Origin: CAVOJV01 sp963696325
GTDB lineage: Bacteria > Pseudomonadota > Gammaproteobacteria > Competibacterales > Competibacteraceae
Direction: 5' to 3'
Assembly (NCBI GenBank): GCA_963696325.1
Contig: CAVOJV010000061.1
Location: 1-64,000 of the forward strand
Length of the DNA stretch: 64,000 nucleotides
The notes under the pieces were generated by a model. It had not been told where the DNA came from, ran no database searches, and worked only from the letters and a program-made list of their open reading frames with translations. Within the stretch, counting starts at the first letter, position 1, and every line of letters starts with the position of its first letter. The position numbers and the translations under genes are program-made. This document shows, one piece after another, positions 30,109-38,418 of this stretch.

Positions 30109-31725
30109 ATGAAACTCGCGCTTTCCCACTTATTCTGCCGTCACACGCGGGCGCTGGTCGGGTTGACCTTCGCCCTGACCCTGGTCTTGCCGGTTGCCGC
30201 GGGGGCTCATCCGCTGGGCAATTTCACCATCAACCGGTACAGCCGCGTGGAAATCAGCGCCGCGCAAGTGCGCGTGCGCTATGTCGTTGATATGGCAGAA
30301 ATCCCAACGTATCAAGAACGGGCCCGGCTTGGCCTCGATCGCGATGCCGTGCTTAGCACCACTGAGCAAGATCGCTATCTCGCGGAGACCGTGGCCGTGT
30401 TGCAAAGGAATTTGCATCTTACCATCAACGGCGAACCACTGGCGCTCTATCCCGACGCACAGCGGTTGGAGTTTTTACCAGGACAGGGTGGCTTACCAAC
30501 ACTGCGTTTGAGCGGATGGTTTGCCGCCAACCTTCCACCCTATACCGTCTGGCAAGCAGACTACCGCGACGACAACTTCGCAAGCCGCCTGGGGTGGCAG
30601 GAACTCATCGTGCAAGCCATGCCCGGTGCTAGCCTGATCGAATCAAGCGTGCCCGCGCAGGATCTGAGCGATGAATTACGCAATTACCCGCAAGACCCGT
30701 TACAAAGCATGCCGGTTGTCAGCCGTGCGACCTTTCGATTTGCGCCAGCAGGCACGAGCGGCCAAGCGGGTATAGCGAAGCTCCAGGGGGGCATGGCAGC
30801 GGCTGGCAGCCTCTCAATTCAGAACCGCAACTCTGATCGCTTCACCGCCTTGATCGCCATGCCCGAACTCGGCCCCGGCTCGCTCGCGCTGGCGCTGCTC
30901 ATCGCGTTTGTGTGGGGTGCGGCGCACGCCTTGTCACCGGGACACGGCAAGACGATCGTTGCCGCCTATCTGGTTGGCTCGCGCGCCACGGCCCGGCACG
31001 CCTTATTCCTTGGCGCGACCACAACGATCACCCACACGGCGGGCGTGTTTCTGCTCGGCCTAATCACCTTGTTTGCTTCACGGTACATTGTACCGGAGCA
31101 GTTGTATCCCTGGCTGGAGGCAATCTCGGGCCTGCTGGTGATCACCATCGGTGCGTCGCTGCTGGCAGGACGCCTGCGCCGATTGCTGCACCCCCATAGC
31201 CACGATCACGAGCACACTTATTACCACCGTCATGAAGCCGACCACGTCCACCTCCGTCAACAGAACCATGATCATGACCACTCTCACCTTCATGTGCATG
31301 ATCACGACCATCCCCATCACCAAGCGGGAGCCAGCCACAGCCACTTGCCGCCTGGCGCGAATGGCACACCTATCACCCGGCGCAGCCTGCTGGCGATCGG
31401 GATTTCAGGCGGACTGCTGCCGTGTCCGGCGGCGCTCGTGGTGATGCTCGGCGCCATCGCGCTTAACCGGCTGGGTTTGGGTCTTTTGCTGATCGTGGCA
31501 TTCAGCCTCGGGCTTGCCAGTACGCTGACGGCAATTGGGCTCGTGATGGTGCACGCTGAGACACTCCTGTTACGCCCAAACTTAGAAGCGTCGGCGGTTG
31601 GCCGCCTCCTGATCAGCTCCCGAGCCGTTCAAGCACTGCCCGTCGTTAGCGCGCTGATAATAGTCCTGGCCGGTATCGGTATCACCTTGACGGCATTGGC
31701 GCAGGCTGGGATGTTGCGAGTGTAG
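30109..31725 (+). CDS. NicO/RcnA-type nickel/cobalt exporter with His-rich loop
   Basis: A 538-residue inner-membrane protein. The signal region is followed by AHPLGNFTINRYSR and a periplasmic domain of about 230 residues. The transport part begins near 265 with ALLIAFVWGAAHALSPGHGKT, the NicO motif with HALSPGHGK, then FLGATTTITHTAGV. A cytoplasmic loop at about 360-410 is very rich in His and Asp, as in RcnA metal sensors or buffers. The last part, ISGGLLPCPAALVVMLG, completes the family. AGGAG precedes the ATG at 30109. Its place after DUF4331 and TPR genes suggests that the three work together in metal handling (inference). Confidence 0.87.
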   Translation: MKLALSHLFCRHTRALVGLTFALTLVLPVAAGAHPLGNFTINRYSRVEISAAQVRVRYVVDMAEIPTYQERARLGLDRDAVLSTTEQDRYLAETVAVLQRNLHLTINGEPLALYPDAQRLEFLPGQGGLPTLRLSGWFAANLPPYTVWQADYRDDNFASRLGWQELIVQAMPGASLIESSVPAQDLSDELRNYPQDPLQSMPVVSRATFRFAPAGTSGQAGIAKLQGGMAAAGSLSIQNRNSDRFTALIAMPELGPGSLALALLIAFVWGAAHALSPGHGKTIVAAYLVGSRATARHALFLGATTTITHTAGVFLLGLITLFASRYIVPEQLYPWLEAISGLLVITIGASLLAGRLRRLLHPHSHDHEHTYYHRHEADHVHLRQQNHDHDHSHLHVHDHDHPHHQAGASHSHLPPGANGTPITRRSLLAIGISGGLLPCPAALVVMLGAIALNRLGLGLLLIVAFSLGLASTLTAIGLVMVHAETLLLRPNLEASAVGRLLISSRAVQALPVVSALIIVLAGIGITLTALAQAGMLRV

Positions 31726-31906
31726 GGACGGGCGCGTGCGATCCGCCAAAGGAATAGCTACTCGATTTCAGGGGGAAGGATTAGTCCGATCCCGTGTGCG
31801 ACGGGCAACGATTGTGGGTAAGTTCCGAGCATTTCAGCGTGAGCGGGTGGCGGAAGATGCTGACCACCGCAGCCTATCTGATAGCTGGCGGTACGTTCCA
31901 TCAGTG

Positions 31907-31929
31907 CGAAAAATAATGATTATTTTTCG
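31907..31929. promoter_or_regulatory. perfect inverted repeat upstream of the ECF sigma gene
   Basis: CGAAAAATAA and TTATTTTTCG pair around TGA, in a GC-rich neighbourhood, 56 bases before the ECF start. It has no trailing T run and is AT-rich, so it fits an operator better than a terminator. The bound factor is unknown. The 31726-31985 gap otherwise holds no gene I can support. Confidence 0.45.
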
Positions 31930-31985
31930 GCGAGAAAGGGTCTAACATGAAAAAATAAGCACTGGAAACAAGAGGGCATATATCA

Positions 31986-32600
31986 GTGGTACCGGTGTCG
32001 GTGATTGCAAAAGGTGAGTCAGGCGCCGTGGCTTTCGAACTTGCCCCGCTGATCCAGTCCATGGCAGCGGGTCACGAGGAGGCTTTAGCGGCGTTTTACG
32101 ATCGCACCCGTCGCCAGGTTTACGGTCTGGTCGAGCGGATCCTGAGGGATGCGCCGTTGGCGGAGGAGGTTACCCTCGATATCTATATGCAGGTCTGGCG
32201 TGACGCTGCCGGCTATCGGGAGGAGCGCGGCAGTCCTGTGGCTTGGCTGGTCACTCTGGCACGTAGCCGGGCGATTGACCGATTGCGGACGTTGAAGACC
32301 GTGCGCCAGCAGTGCCAAGATAAAGTTCCTTATGAGGAGGATATGATGGTGGCTGGGGATCCCTTGCCGGATGACTGGGTCGTCGACGCCGAGCGCGCCC
32401 GCCATGTGCATAAGGCGCTCGCTCAATTATTGCCCGAGCAACGCCAGGTGTTGGCGCTGTCTTATTTTGAGGGGCTCAGCCATAGTGAGATTGCCGAGCG
32501 CCTGGCAACGCCGTTAGGGACGGTAAAGACCCGCATCCGTACTGCTATGCAACACTTGCAGGAACTGTTGTCCCCCTGGTGTGGGGAGGACGCCTCATGA
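31986..32600 (+). CDS. ECF-family RNA polymerase sigma factor
   Basis: A 204-residue extracytoplasmic-function sigma factor. Region 2 is AAFYDRTRRQVYGLVERIL with EEVTLDIYMQVWRDA; region 4 is LPEQRQVLALSYFEGLSHSEIAERL with GTVKTRIRTAMQHLQELL. The start is GTG at 31986. It overlaps the next gene, a ChrR-like cupin, by four bases (ATGA), the classic sigma/anti-sigma pair. Rhodobacter RpoE-ChrR pairs respond to singlet oxygen (family knowledge); the signal here is unknown. Confidence 0.93.
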   Translation: MVPVSVIAKGESGAVAFELAPLIQSMAAGHEEALAAFYDRTRRQVYGLVERILRDAPLAEEVTLDIYMQVWRDAAGYREERGSPVAWLVTLARSRAIDRLRTLKTVRQQCQDKVPYEEDMMVAGDPLPDDWVVDAERARHVHKALAQLLPEQRQVLALSYFEGLSHSEIAERLATPLGTVKTRIRTAMQHLQELLSPWCGEDAS

Positions 32601-33268
32601 CTGATGAATCTGTCGCTGAGCTGGAAACACTGGCGGCCTTGTATGCGCTAGGCCATTTGCATGGCGATGAGCGGGCGACTTTTGAAGCGTCGTTACGGGA
32701 CCCCCAAAGCCCAGTAGCCGCTTATCTCAGGAAATTCCAGCAGGTGGCCGCGGCCCTGTCCTGGGGCTCTCCGAAAGAGCCGCCCCCGGGACTACGGGCG
32801 CGGCTATTGGAGCGGGTGCGAGAGGAAGGGCCGCCACCGCCGCCGGCCTCGGGCCGGATCACGTTGGCGCCAGGCCTGCTGCTGGTGCTGGCCGAACGGC
32901 TGACCTGGCAGGAGAGTGGCGTGCCGGGGGTTTGCTACAAGCCCTTATTCGTCGATCCGCAACGGCGCTATGCCAGCTCGCTGGTCACAATGGTACCGGG
33001 CACTACCTTTCCGCGGCACCGTCACGCTCAGGTGGAGGAATTGTTTATGTTGTCCGGCGATATTCAGGTGGATGGTTATCAACTGCAGCCGGGTGATTAC
33101 TGCCGTGCGGAGGCCGGTACCCTGCATGAGGCACTCCACACCGAGACCGGCTGCACCTTCATCGCGCTGGCGTCGCTCGACGATGAGTATCTGCCCGCGG
33201 AGTCGGGAGCCAAGGCGGCCTCCGCACCGCCGGCTGCACCGCCGGTCCCATCAGGTGAGGCGATGTGA
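32597..33268 (+). CDS. ChrR-like cupin anti-sigma factor
   Basis: A 223-residue protein. Residues 1-75 form the anti-sigma helical domain (LETLAALYALGHLHGDERATFE), but the HxxxCxxC zinc signature of ChrR is missing from it. Residues from about 95 form a ChrR cupin domain with metal ligands in PRHRHAQVEELFMLSGDIQVDG and the later LHEALH. Start 32597 is set by the ATGA overlap with the sigma gene. It should hold the ECF sigma factor inactive until the signal arrives. The missing zinc site implies a different sensing mode or a weaker fold. Confidence 0.88.
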   Translation: MTDESVAELETLAALYALGHLHGDERATFEASLRDPQSPVAAYLRKFQQVAAALSWGSPKEPPPGLRARLLERVREEGPPPPPASGRITLAPGLLLVLAERLTWQESGVPGVCYKPLFVDPQRRYASSLVTMVPGTTFPRHRHAQVEELFMLSGDIQVDGYQLQPGDYCRAEAGTLHEALHTETGCTFIALASLDDEYLPAESGAKAASAPPAAPPVPSGEAM

Positions 33269-33793
33269 GTGCTTTACTGTTTGTCGAGTTCCTCGAACAT
33301 CACGGGTAATATCGGCGAGTCGCCGCTCTTTCGCTGCCGTGCCTTCTCTGGCAGGAGGGGCTTCAACGGCCGGGCTGATAGCTTCCGATCCCTTTGCCGT
33401 TGGCTAAAGTAATCTTTTTTCTTTAATATTATAATTTCTGGTCAACTTGATCCCCAAGACGGGTTTCCAGGGTGATCCGAACGGCTCACAGATGCCGCCG
33501 ATGAACATCCCAACAGAGAGACGGGCGTGCGGTTGGATTTCAACAGGGCGGAGGGGGGAAATTATCATTACGTTGATACCTTCGCGAGCCTTGTGCGCCG
33601 CCGGGCCAACCCCGATTGAATCAGTGCGTATCCCATGCCGGTGGACCGAGAGGGTTGTATACTGGCATGGCTATATGCTTTGCATGCCTCCGACCTCGGT
33701 CCAGGGGCGCTCGCTAAGACCGGGGTGGTTGCGGGTTTTGCTGCCGTCTTTTATTCCTGATCCTTTCACGTATTGATTAATGAGGAGAAACCG
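33269..33793. other. 525-base gene-poor gap before transketolase
   Basis: No intact gene is supported here. It contains an AT-rich patch (33414-33440) and a possible remnant frame at 33476-33619 that reads RLDFNRAEGGNYHYVDTF and ends in TGA, without a start codon or recognised family. The tkt promoter should lie in the right part, but no convincing hexamer pair was found. Confidence 0.5.
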
Positions 33794-35794
33794 ATGCCCT
33801 CGCGCAGAGAACTGGCCAACGCCATTCGCGCCCTGAGTATGGATGCGGTGCAGAAGGCGAATTCCGGCCACCCTGGCGCACCCATGGGCATGGCCGACCT
33901 CGCTGAAGTTTTGTGGAACGATTTTCTGCACCACAACCCTGCCAATCCTGGTTGGGTCAACCGCGACCGCTTCATCCTGTCCAATGGCCATGGCTCCATG
34001 CTGGTTTATTCCTTACTGCATTTAAGCGGTTATGACCTCTCCATGGAAGAATTACGTAACTTCCGGCAACTTCATTCCAGGACGCCGGGGCATCCCGAGT
34101 ATGGGCGGACGCCGGGCGTAGAGACCACCACCGGCCCTCTGGGGCAGGGACTGGCCAATGCGGTGGGCATGGCCATCGCCGAACGCAAGCTGGCCGCCGA
34201 GTTCAACCGTCCTGGTCACGCCATCGTCGACCACTACACCTATGTATTCATGGGGGATGGTTGCCTCATGGAAGGCATCTCCCACGAAGTCTGTTCCCTG
34301 GCGGGCACGCTGGGCCTAGGCAAGCTGATCGGTTTTTATGACGACAACGGCGTCTCCATCGATGGCCCTGTGGGACGTTGGTTCACCGATGATACGGCCA
34401 CACGCTTCGAAGCCTACGACTGGCACGTGATCCGCGCCGTGGACGGCCATGATGCCCAGGCGGTGAAGCTGGCCATCGAGCAAGCCCTGGCCGTGACCGA
34501 TCGGCCCAGCCTGATCTGCTGCAAGACGCTGATCGGCTTCGGTTCCCCCAACAAAGCGGGGACGGCTGACACGCATGGCAGCCCCCTGGGGGTGGGCGAA
34601 GTGGCGGCTAGCCGGGAAAAACTCGGCTGGCATTACGAACCCTTCGTGATACCCAGGGAGATCTACGCTGCCTGGGACGCCCGCACCAAGGGCGCCGCTC
34701 TCGAAGCGGTCTGGCGGGAGCAATTCGACGCCTATCGGGCCACCTTTCCGGAGTTGGCCGCCGAGTTTGTGCGCCGCTTGACCGGCGAGTTGCCGGTGGG
34801 TTGGGAGGAACATGCCGAGTCCTACATCCGTGTCACCGAGGAGAAAGCCGAGAATATCGCCTCCCGCAATGCCTCCCAGCGGGCGCTGAACGCCTTCGGC
34901 CCGCTGCTGCCGGAGTTGTTCGGCGGGTCCGCCGACCTGACGCCGTCCAACAACACCACCTGGAAGGGCTCCCTGGTTACCGACCGCCACGAGCCCGCTG
35001 GCAATTACCTGCATTACGGGGTGCGGGAGTTCGGGATGAGCGCCATCATGAATGGCATCGCCCTGCATGGCGGCTTCATTCCCTATGGCGGCACCTTCCT
35101 GATCTTCTCGGACTATGCGCGCAACGCCGTGCGCATGGCGGCGCTGGTGCGCAGCCGTACCCTGTTCGTGTACACGCACGACTCCATCGGTCTCGGCGAA
35201 GACGGTCCGACCCACCAGCCAATCGAGCAGTTGGCCAGCCTGCGCCTGATACCCAATATGTCCCTATGGCGGCCCTGCGATGCGGTGGAAGCCGCCGTGG
35301 CCTGGAAGGCCGCCATCGAACGCCGCCATGGCCCCACCTGCCTGGTATTTTCCCGCCAGACGCTGGCCCACCAGTCGCGCAACCCGGCGCAAGTCGATGC
35401 TATCCAGCGGGGTGGCTACGTGCTGGTGGATTGCAAAGGCGTGCCCGATGCCATCATTATTGCCACCGGATCGGAGGTTCACTTGGCAACGGGAGCAGCC
35501 GCTCAACTGGCGGCGTGGGGCAAGCAGGTGCGGGTGGTCTCCATGCCCTCGGTGGACGTGTTCGAGGCCCAGGACGCCGCCTACCGCGAAGCGGTGTTGC
35601 CAGTCGCCATTACCCGGCGGGTGGTGGTGGAGGCCGGGGTAACCACGCCCTGGTATAAATACGCGGGCGGGAGTGGCCGAGTGATCGGACTGGATCGCTT
35701 TGGCGAGTCTGCTCCCAGCGGCGCATTGTTCAAATACTTCGGTTTCACCGTGGAAAACGTGGTTGAAACCGTCGCGGAATTGGTAACAAACTGA
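33794..35794 (+). CDS. tkt: transketolase
   Basis: A 666-residue thiamine-diphosphate enzyme moving two-carbon units between sugar phosphates in the pentose-phosphate and Calvin-type pathways. The thiamine motif is GDGCLMEGISHEV (about 155-167), with SGHPGAPMGMA near the N-terminus and the transketolase motif GEDGPTHQPIEQ in the second domain. The start at 33794 has GAGGAG seven bases upstream; a frame seven codons longer is less likely. First gene of a sugar-phosphate cluster: tkt, gap, pgk, ldh, pyk. Confidence 0.97.
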   Translation: MPSRRELANAIRALSMDAVQKANSGHPGAPMGMADLAEVLWNDFLHHNPANPGWVNRDRFILSNGHGSMLVYSLLHLSGYDLSMEELRNFRQLHSRTPGHPEYGRTPGVETTTGPLGQGLANAVGMAIAERKLAAEFNRPGHAIVDHYTYVFMGDGCLMEGISHEVCSLAGTLGLGKLIGFYDDNGVSIDGPVGRWFTDDTATRFEAYDWHVIRAVDGHDAQAVKLAIEQALAVTDRPSLICCKTLIGFGSPNKAGTADTHGSPLGVGEVAASREKLGWHYEPFVIPREIYAAWDARTKGAALEAVWREQFDAYRATFPELAAEFVRRLTGELPVGWEEHAESYIRVTEEKAENIASRNASQRALNAFGPLLPELFGGSADLTPSNNTTWKGSLVTDRHEPAGNYLHYGVREFGMSAIMNGIALHGGFIPYGGTFLIFSDYARNAVRMAALVRSRTLFVYTHDSIGLGEDGPTHQPIEQLASLRLIPNMSLWRPCDAVEAAVAWKAAIERRHGPTCLVFSRQTLAHQSRNPAQVDAIQRGGYVLVDCKGVPDAIIIATGSEVHLATGAAAQLAAWGKQVRVVSMPSVDVFEAQDAAYREAVLPVAITRRVVVEAGVTTPWYKYAGGSGRVIGLDRFGESAPSGALFKYFGFTVENVVETVAELVTN

Positions 35795-35870
35795 TCACCC
35801 TGGCGTCATTCGGCGCATTGTGCACCGGTAACGCTTTTTTGATTGTAACCACTACTGTATGGAGTGAAAT

Positions 35871-36881
35871 ATGGCGATTAAAGTTGCTATCAATGGTTAT
35901 GGCCGCATTGGCCGCAATGTCCTGCGAGCTGTCTATGAATATGGACGCACCGGGGAGATTCAGATCGTCGCCATCAACGATCTGGGCGATGCCGAAACCA
36001 ACGCTCATTTGACCCGTTATGACACGGTACATGGCAAGTTCGGTGGCCAGATTGTCGTCGACGGCGACGCCATGGTCGTCAATGGCGATCGTATCCGCGT
36101 ATTGGCCATCCGCAATCCCGCCGAATTGCCCTGGAAAGAGTTGGGCGTGGACGTGGTCTACGAGTGCACCGGGTTGTTCACCAGCAAGGCCAAGGCCAGT
36201 GCCCATCTGACCGCCGGCGCCAAGAAGGTCATCATCTCCGCACCCGGCGGCAATGATGTGGACGCCACCGTGGTTTATGGCGTCAACCACAAGGTGCTGA
36301 AGGCCAGCGACACTGTTATTTCCAACGCCTCCTGCACCACCAACTGCCTGGCGCCCCTGGTCAAGCCCCTGTATGAAAAGCTGGGCCTGGAGCGTGGCTT
36401 GATGACCACCATCCATGCCTATACCAACGACCAGGTGTTGACCGACGTGTTCCATTCAGACCTGCGCCGCGCCCGTTCCGCCACCCAGTCCATGATTCCC
36501 ACCAAGACCGGCGCCGCGGCTGCGGTGGGCCTGGTGCTGCCGGAACTGAACGGCAAGTTGGACGGTTTCGCCATGCGCGTGCCGACCATCAACGTGTCGG
36601 TAGTGGATCTGACCTTCATCGCCGGCCGCGAGACCAGCAAGGACGAAGTCAACGCCATCGTCAAGGCCGCTTCCGACGGCGAATTGAAAGGCGTGTTGAA
36701 CTACAATACCGCGCCGCTGGTCTCCGTGGACTTCAATCACGACCCGGCTTCCTCCACCTTCGATGCCACCCAGACGCGGGTCATCGGCAATCTGGTGAAG
36801 GTCCTGTCCTGGTATGATAACGAGTGGGGCTTCTCCAACCGGATGCTGGACACCACCGTGGCGCTGATGAACGCCAAATAA
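35871..36881 (+). CDS. gap: type I glyceraldehyde-3-phosphate dehydrogenase
   Basis: A 336-residue glycolytic/gluconeogenic enzyme that converts glyceraldehyde-3-phosphate to 1,3-bisphosphoglycerate. The NAD-binding N-terminus is VAINGYGRIGRNVLRA, the active site is SNASCTTNCLAP with the catalytic cysteine, and WYDNEWGFSNRM closes the protein. Asp in NDLGD at the end of the second strand favours NAD(H), but the sequence alone does not settle the cofactor. It is 76 bases after tkt with GGAG before the ATG. Confidence 0.97.
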   Translation: MAIKVAINGYGRIGRNVLRAVYEYGRTGEIQIVAINDLGDAETNAHLTRYDTVHGKFGGQIVVDGDAMVVNGDRIRVLAIRNPAELPWKELGVDVVYECTGLFTSKAKASAHLTAGAKKVIISAPGGNDVDATVVYGVNHKVLKASDTVISNASCTTNCLAPLVKPLYEKLGLERGLMTTIHAYTNDQVLTDVFHSDLRRARSATQSMIPTKTGAAAAVGLVLPELNGKLDGFAMRVPTINVSVVDLTFIAGRETSKDEVNAIVKAASDGELKGVLNYNTAPLVSVDFNHDPASSTFDATQTRVIGNLVKVLSWYDNEWGFSNRMLDTTVALMNAK

Positions 36882-36899
36882 CGCCCATTTGCCGCTCGC

Positions 36900-36958
36900 A
36901 CGCGGAGACGCAACGGTTGACAGTCGCGAAGACCGAACCTTGCGCGCTCCGCGTTTTT
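36900..36958 (+). terminator. possible terminator or attenuator between gap and pgk
   Basis: ACGCGGAG (36900-36907) and CTCCGCGT (36947-36954) can pair across a 39-base loop, followed by a run of T (36954-36958). The long loop makes a partial terminator more likely than a full stop, which could lower pgk expression relative to gap. Confidence 0.4.
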
Positions 36959-36979
36959 GCTTTTTAAAAGGATAAACCT

Positions 36980-38161
36980 ATGCCTGTATTCCAAAAAATG
37001 ACTGATCTCGAGCTTGCAGGTAAGCGTGTGTTGATCCGCTCCGATCTGAATGTGCCGGTAAAGGATGGCAAGGTGACCAGCGACGTGCGCATCCGTGCCT
37101 CGCTGCCAACGTTTGAAGCCGCCCTGAAGGCGGGTGCCAAGGTCATGGTGATGTCGCATCTCGGCCGTCCCAAGGAAGGGGTGTTCTCCGAGGAAGACTC
37201 CCTGAAGCCGGTAGCCGATCGCCTCGCGGCCCTGCTTGGCAAGCCGGTGCGGTTGATCCGCGACTGGCTGGAAGGGGTAGACGTCGCCCCCGGCGAATTG
37301 GTGCTGTTTGAGAACGTGCGCTTTAACAAGGGCGAAGGCAAGGATGATGAGGCGCTGGCCAAGAAGATGGCCGCGCTGTGCGATGTGTTCGTGATGGACG
37401 CCTTCGGCACCGCGCACCGCGCGCAGGCGTCCACCCATGGAGTCGGCAAGTTTGCCCCGGTTGCCTGCGCCGGCATCCTGATGTCTGAAGAACTGGATGC
37501 GCTGGGTAAGGCGCTACAGAAGCCAGCCCGTCCGCTGGTTGCCATTGTCGCGGGCTCCAAGGTCTCCACCAAGCTGCCAGTGTTGGAGTCCCTGTCCCAG
37601 GTGGTCGATCAATTGATCGTCGGTGGCGGCATCGCCAACACCTTCATCGCCGCCGCGGGCTATCCGATTGGGAAGTCGCTGGTTGAAATCGACTTGATTC
37701 CCGAAGCCAAGCGACTGGTGGCAGCGGCCAAGGCCAAAGGCGGTGAGATTCCGGTACCTACCGATGTGGTAGTGGGCAAGGCATTTGCCGCTGATACGCC
37801 GGCCACGGTAAAGAAGGTCAGCGATGTTGCGGACGATGACATGATCTTCGACATTGGCCCGGAAACGGCGGCCCGCTATGCTGAGATGATGAAGAAGGCT
37901 GGCACCATCGTGTGGAATGGTCCCGTGGGGGTGTTCGAGTTCGATCAGTTCAGCAAGGGCACCGAGGCGTTGGCCCGGGCTATCGCCGCCAGCCCCGCTT
38001 TCTCCATCGCGGGCGGCGGCGACACCATTGCGGCCCTGGACAAGTTCGGCATCTTCGACGAGATGTCCTATGTTTCCACTGCGGGGGGCGCTTTCATGGA
38101 ATTTCTGGAAGGCAAGCAATTGCCGGCCGTAGCCATGCTGGAGCAGCGGGCCGCGAAGTAG
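36980..38161 (+). CDS. pgk: phosphoglycerate kinase
   Basis: A 393-residue kinase transferring phosphate between 1,3-bisphosphoglycerate and ADP. The signature RSDLNVPVKDGKV is near the start, with SHLGRPK and ENVRFNKGE, and the nucleotide-binding VWNGPVGVFEFDQF and GGGDTIAAL in the C-terminal domain. AAAGGA precedes the ATG. It is 98 bases downstream of gap. Confidence 0.97.
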   Translation: MPVFQKMTDLELAGKRVLIRSDLNVPVKDGKVTSDVRIRASLPTFEAALKAGAKVMVMSHLGRPKEGVFSEEDSLKPVADRLAALLGKPVRLIRDWLEGVDVAPGELVLFENVRFNKGEGKDDEALAKKMAALCDVFVMDAFGTAHRAQASTHGVGKFAPVACAGILMSEELDALGKALQKPARPLVAIVAGSKVSTKLPVLESLSQVVDQLIVGGGIANTFIAAAGYPIGKSLVEIDLIPEAKRLVAAAKAKGGEIPVPTDVVVGKAFAADTPATVKKVSDVADDDMIFDIGPETAARYAEMMKKAGTIVWNGPVGVFEFDQFSKGTEALARAIAASPAFSIAGGGDTIAALDKFGIFDEMSYVSTAGGAFMEFLEGKQLPAVAMLEQRAAK

Positions 38162-38178
38162 AGCCCTGCGATTCAATT

Positions 38179-38205
38179 TCAGGGCGTACTTTTGGTACGC
38201 CCTGA
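38179..38205 (+). terminator. hairpin after pgk
   Basis: TCAGGGCGTAC and GTACGCCCTGA form an 11-base-pair perfect stem around TTTTG, 18 bases after the pgk stop. The downstream side is pyrimidine-rich but lacks a clear T run. It probably ends or protects the tkt-gap-pgk messenger, and the 258-base gap that follows gives ldh room for its own promoter. Confidence 0.55.
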
Positions 38206-38418
38206 ACCCTTTCCTCACTTCTTCCCTCGAAGTAATTATATATTCATCGTTTTGCCGCCATAATTAGCGTTTAAACAAGCTGACCGGCCGCAAGGACTTT
38301 TCAGCCTCCTCTTAACGATCGCGTATTTTCATTTTCAACGTCAGCAAGCTGAGCTGCTGCACGTTCAAGCAGTCCAGTCACGCTGACTGTTCATGACAAC
38401 TAAGCAAGGGTAATTACT

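Noticed and set aside
31780..31870. Possible IS21-like terminal repeat (CGTGAGCGGGTGGCGGAA)
   Set aside because: The phrase is reminiscent of IS21-family ends, but no second repeat, no transposase and no partner end were found.
33447..33776. 109-residue frame before transketolase
   Set aside because: It starts without a ribosome-binding site, has atypical composition and runs into the tkt leader.
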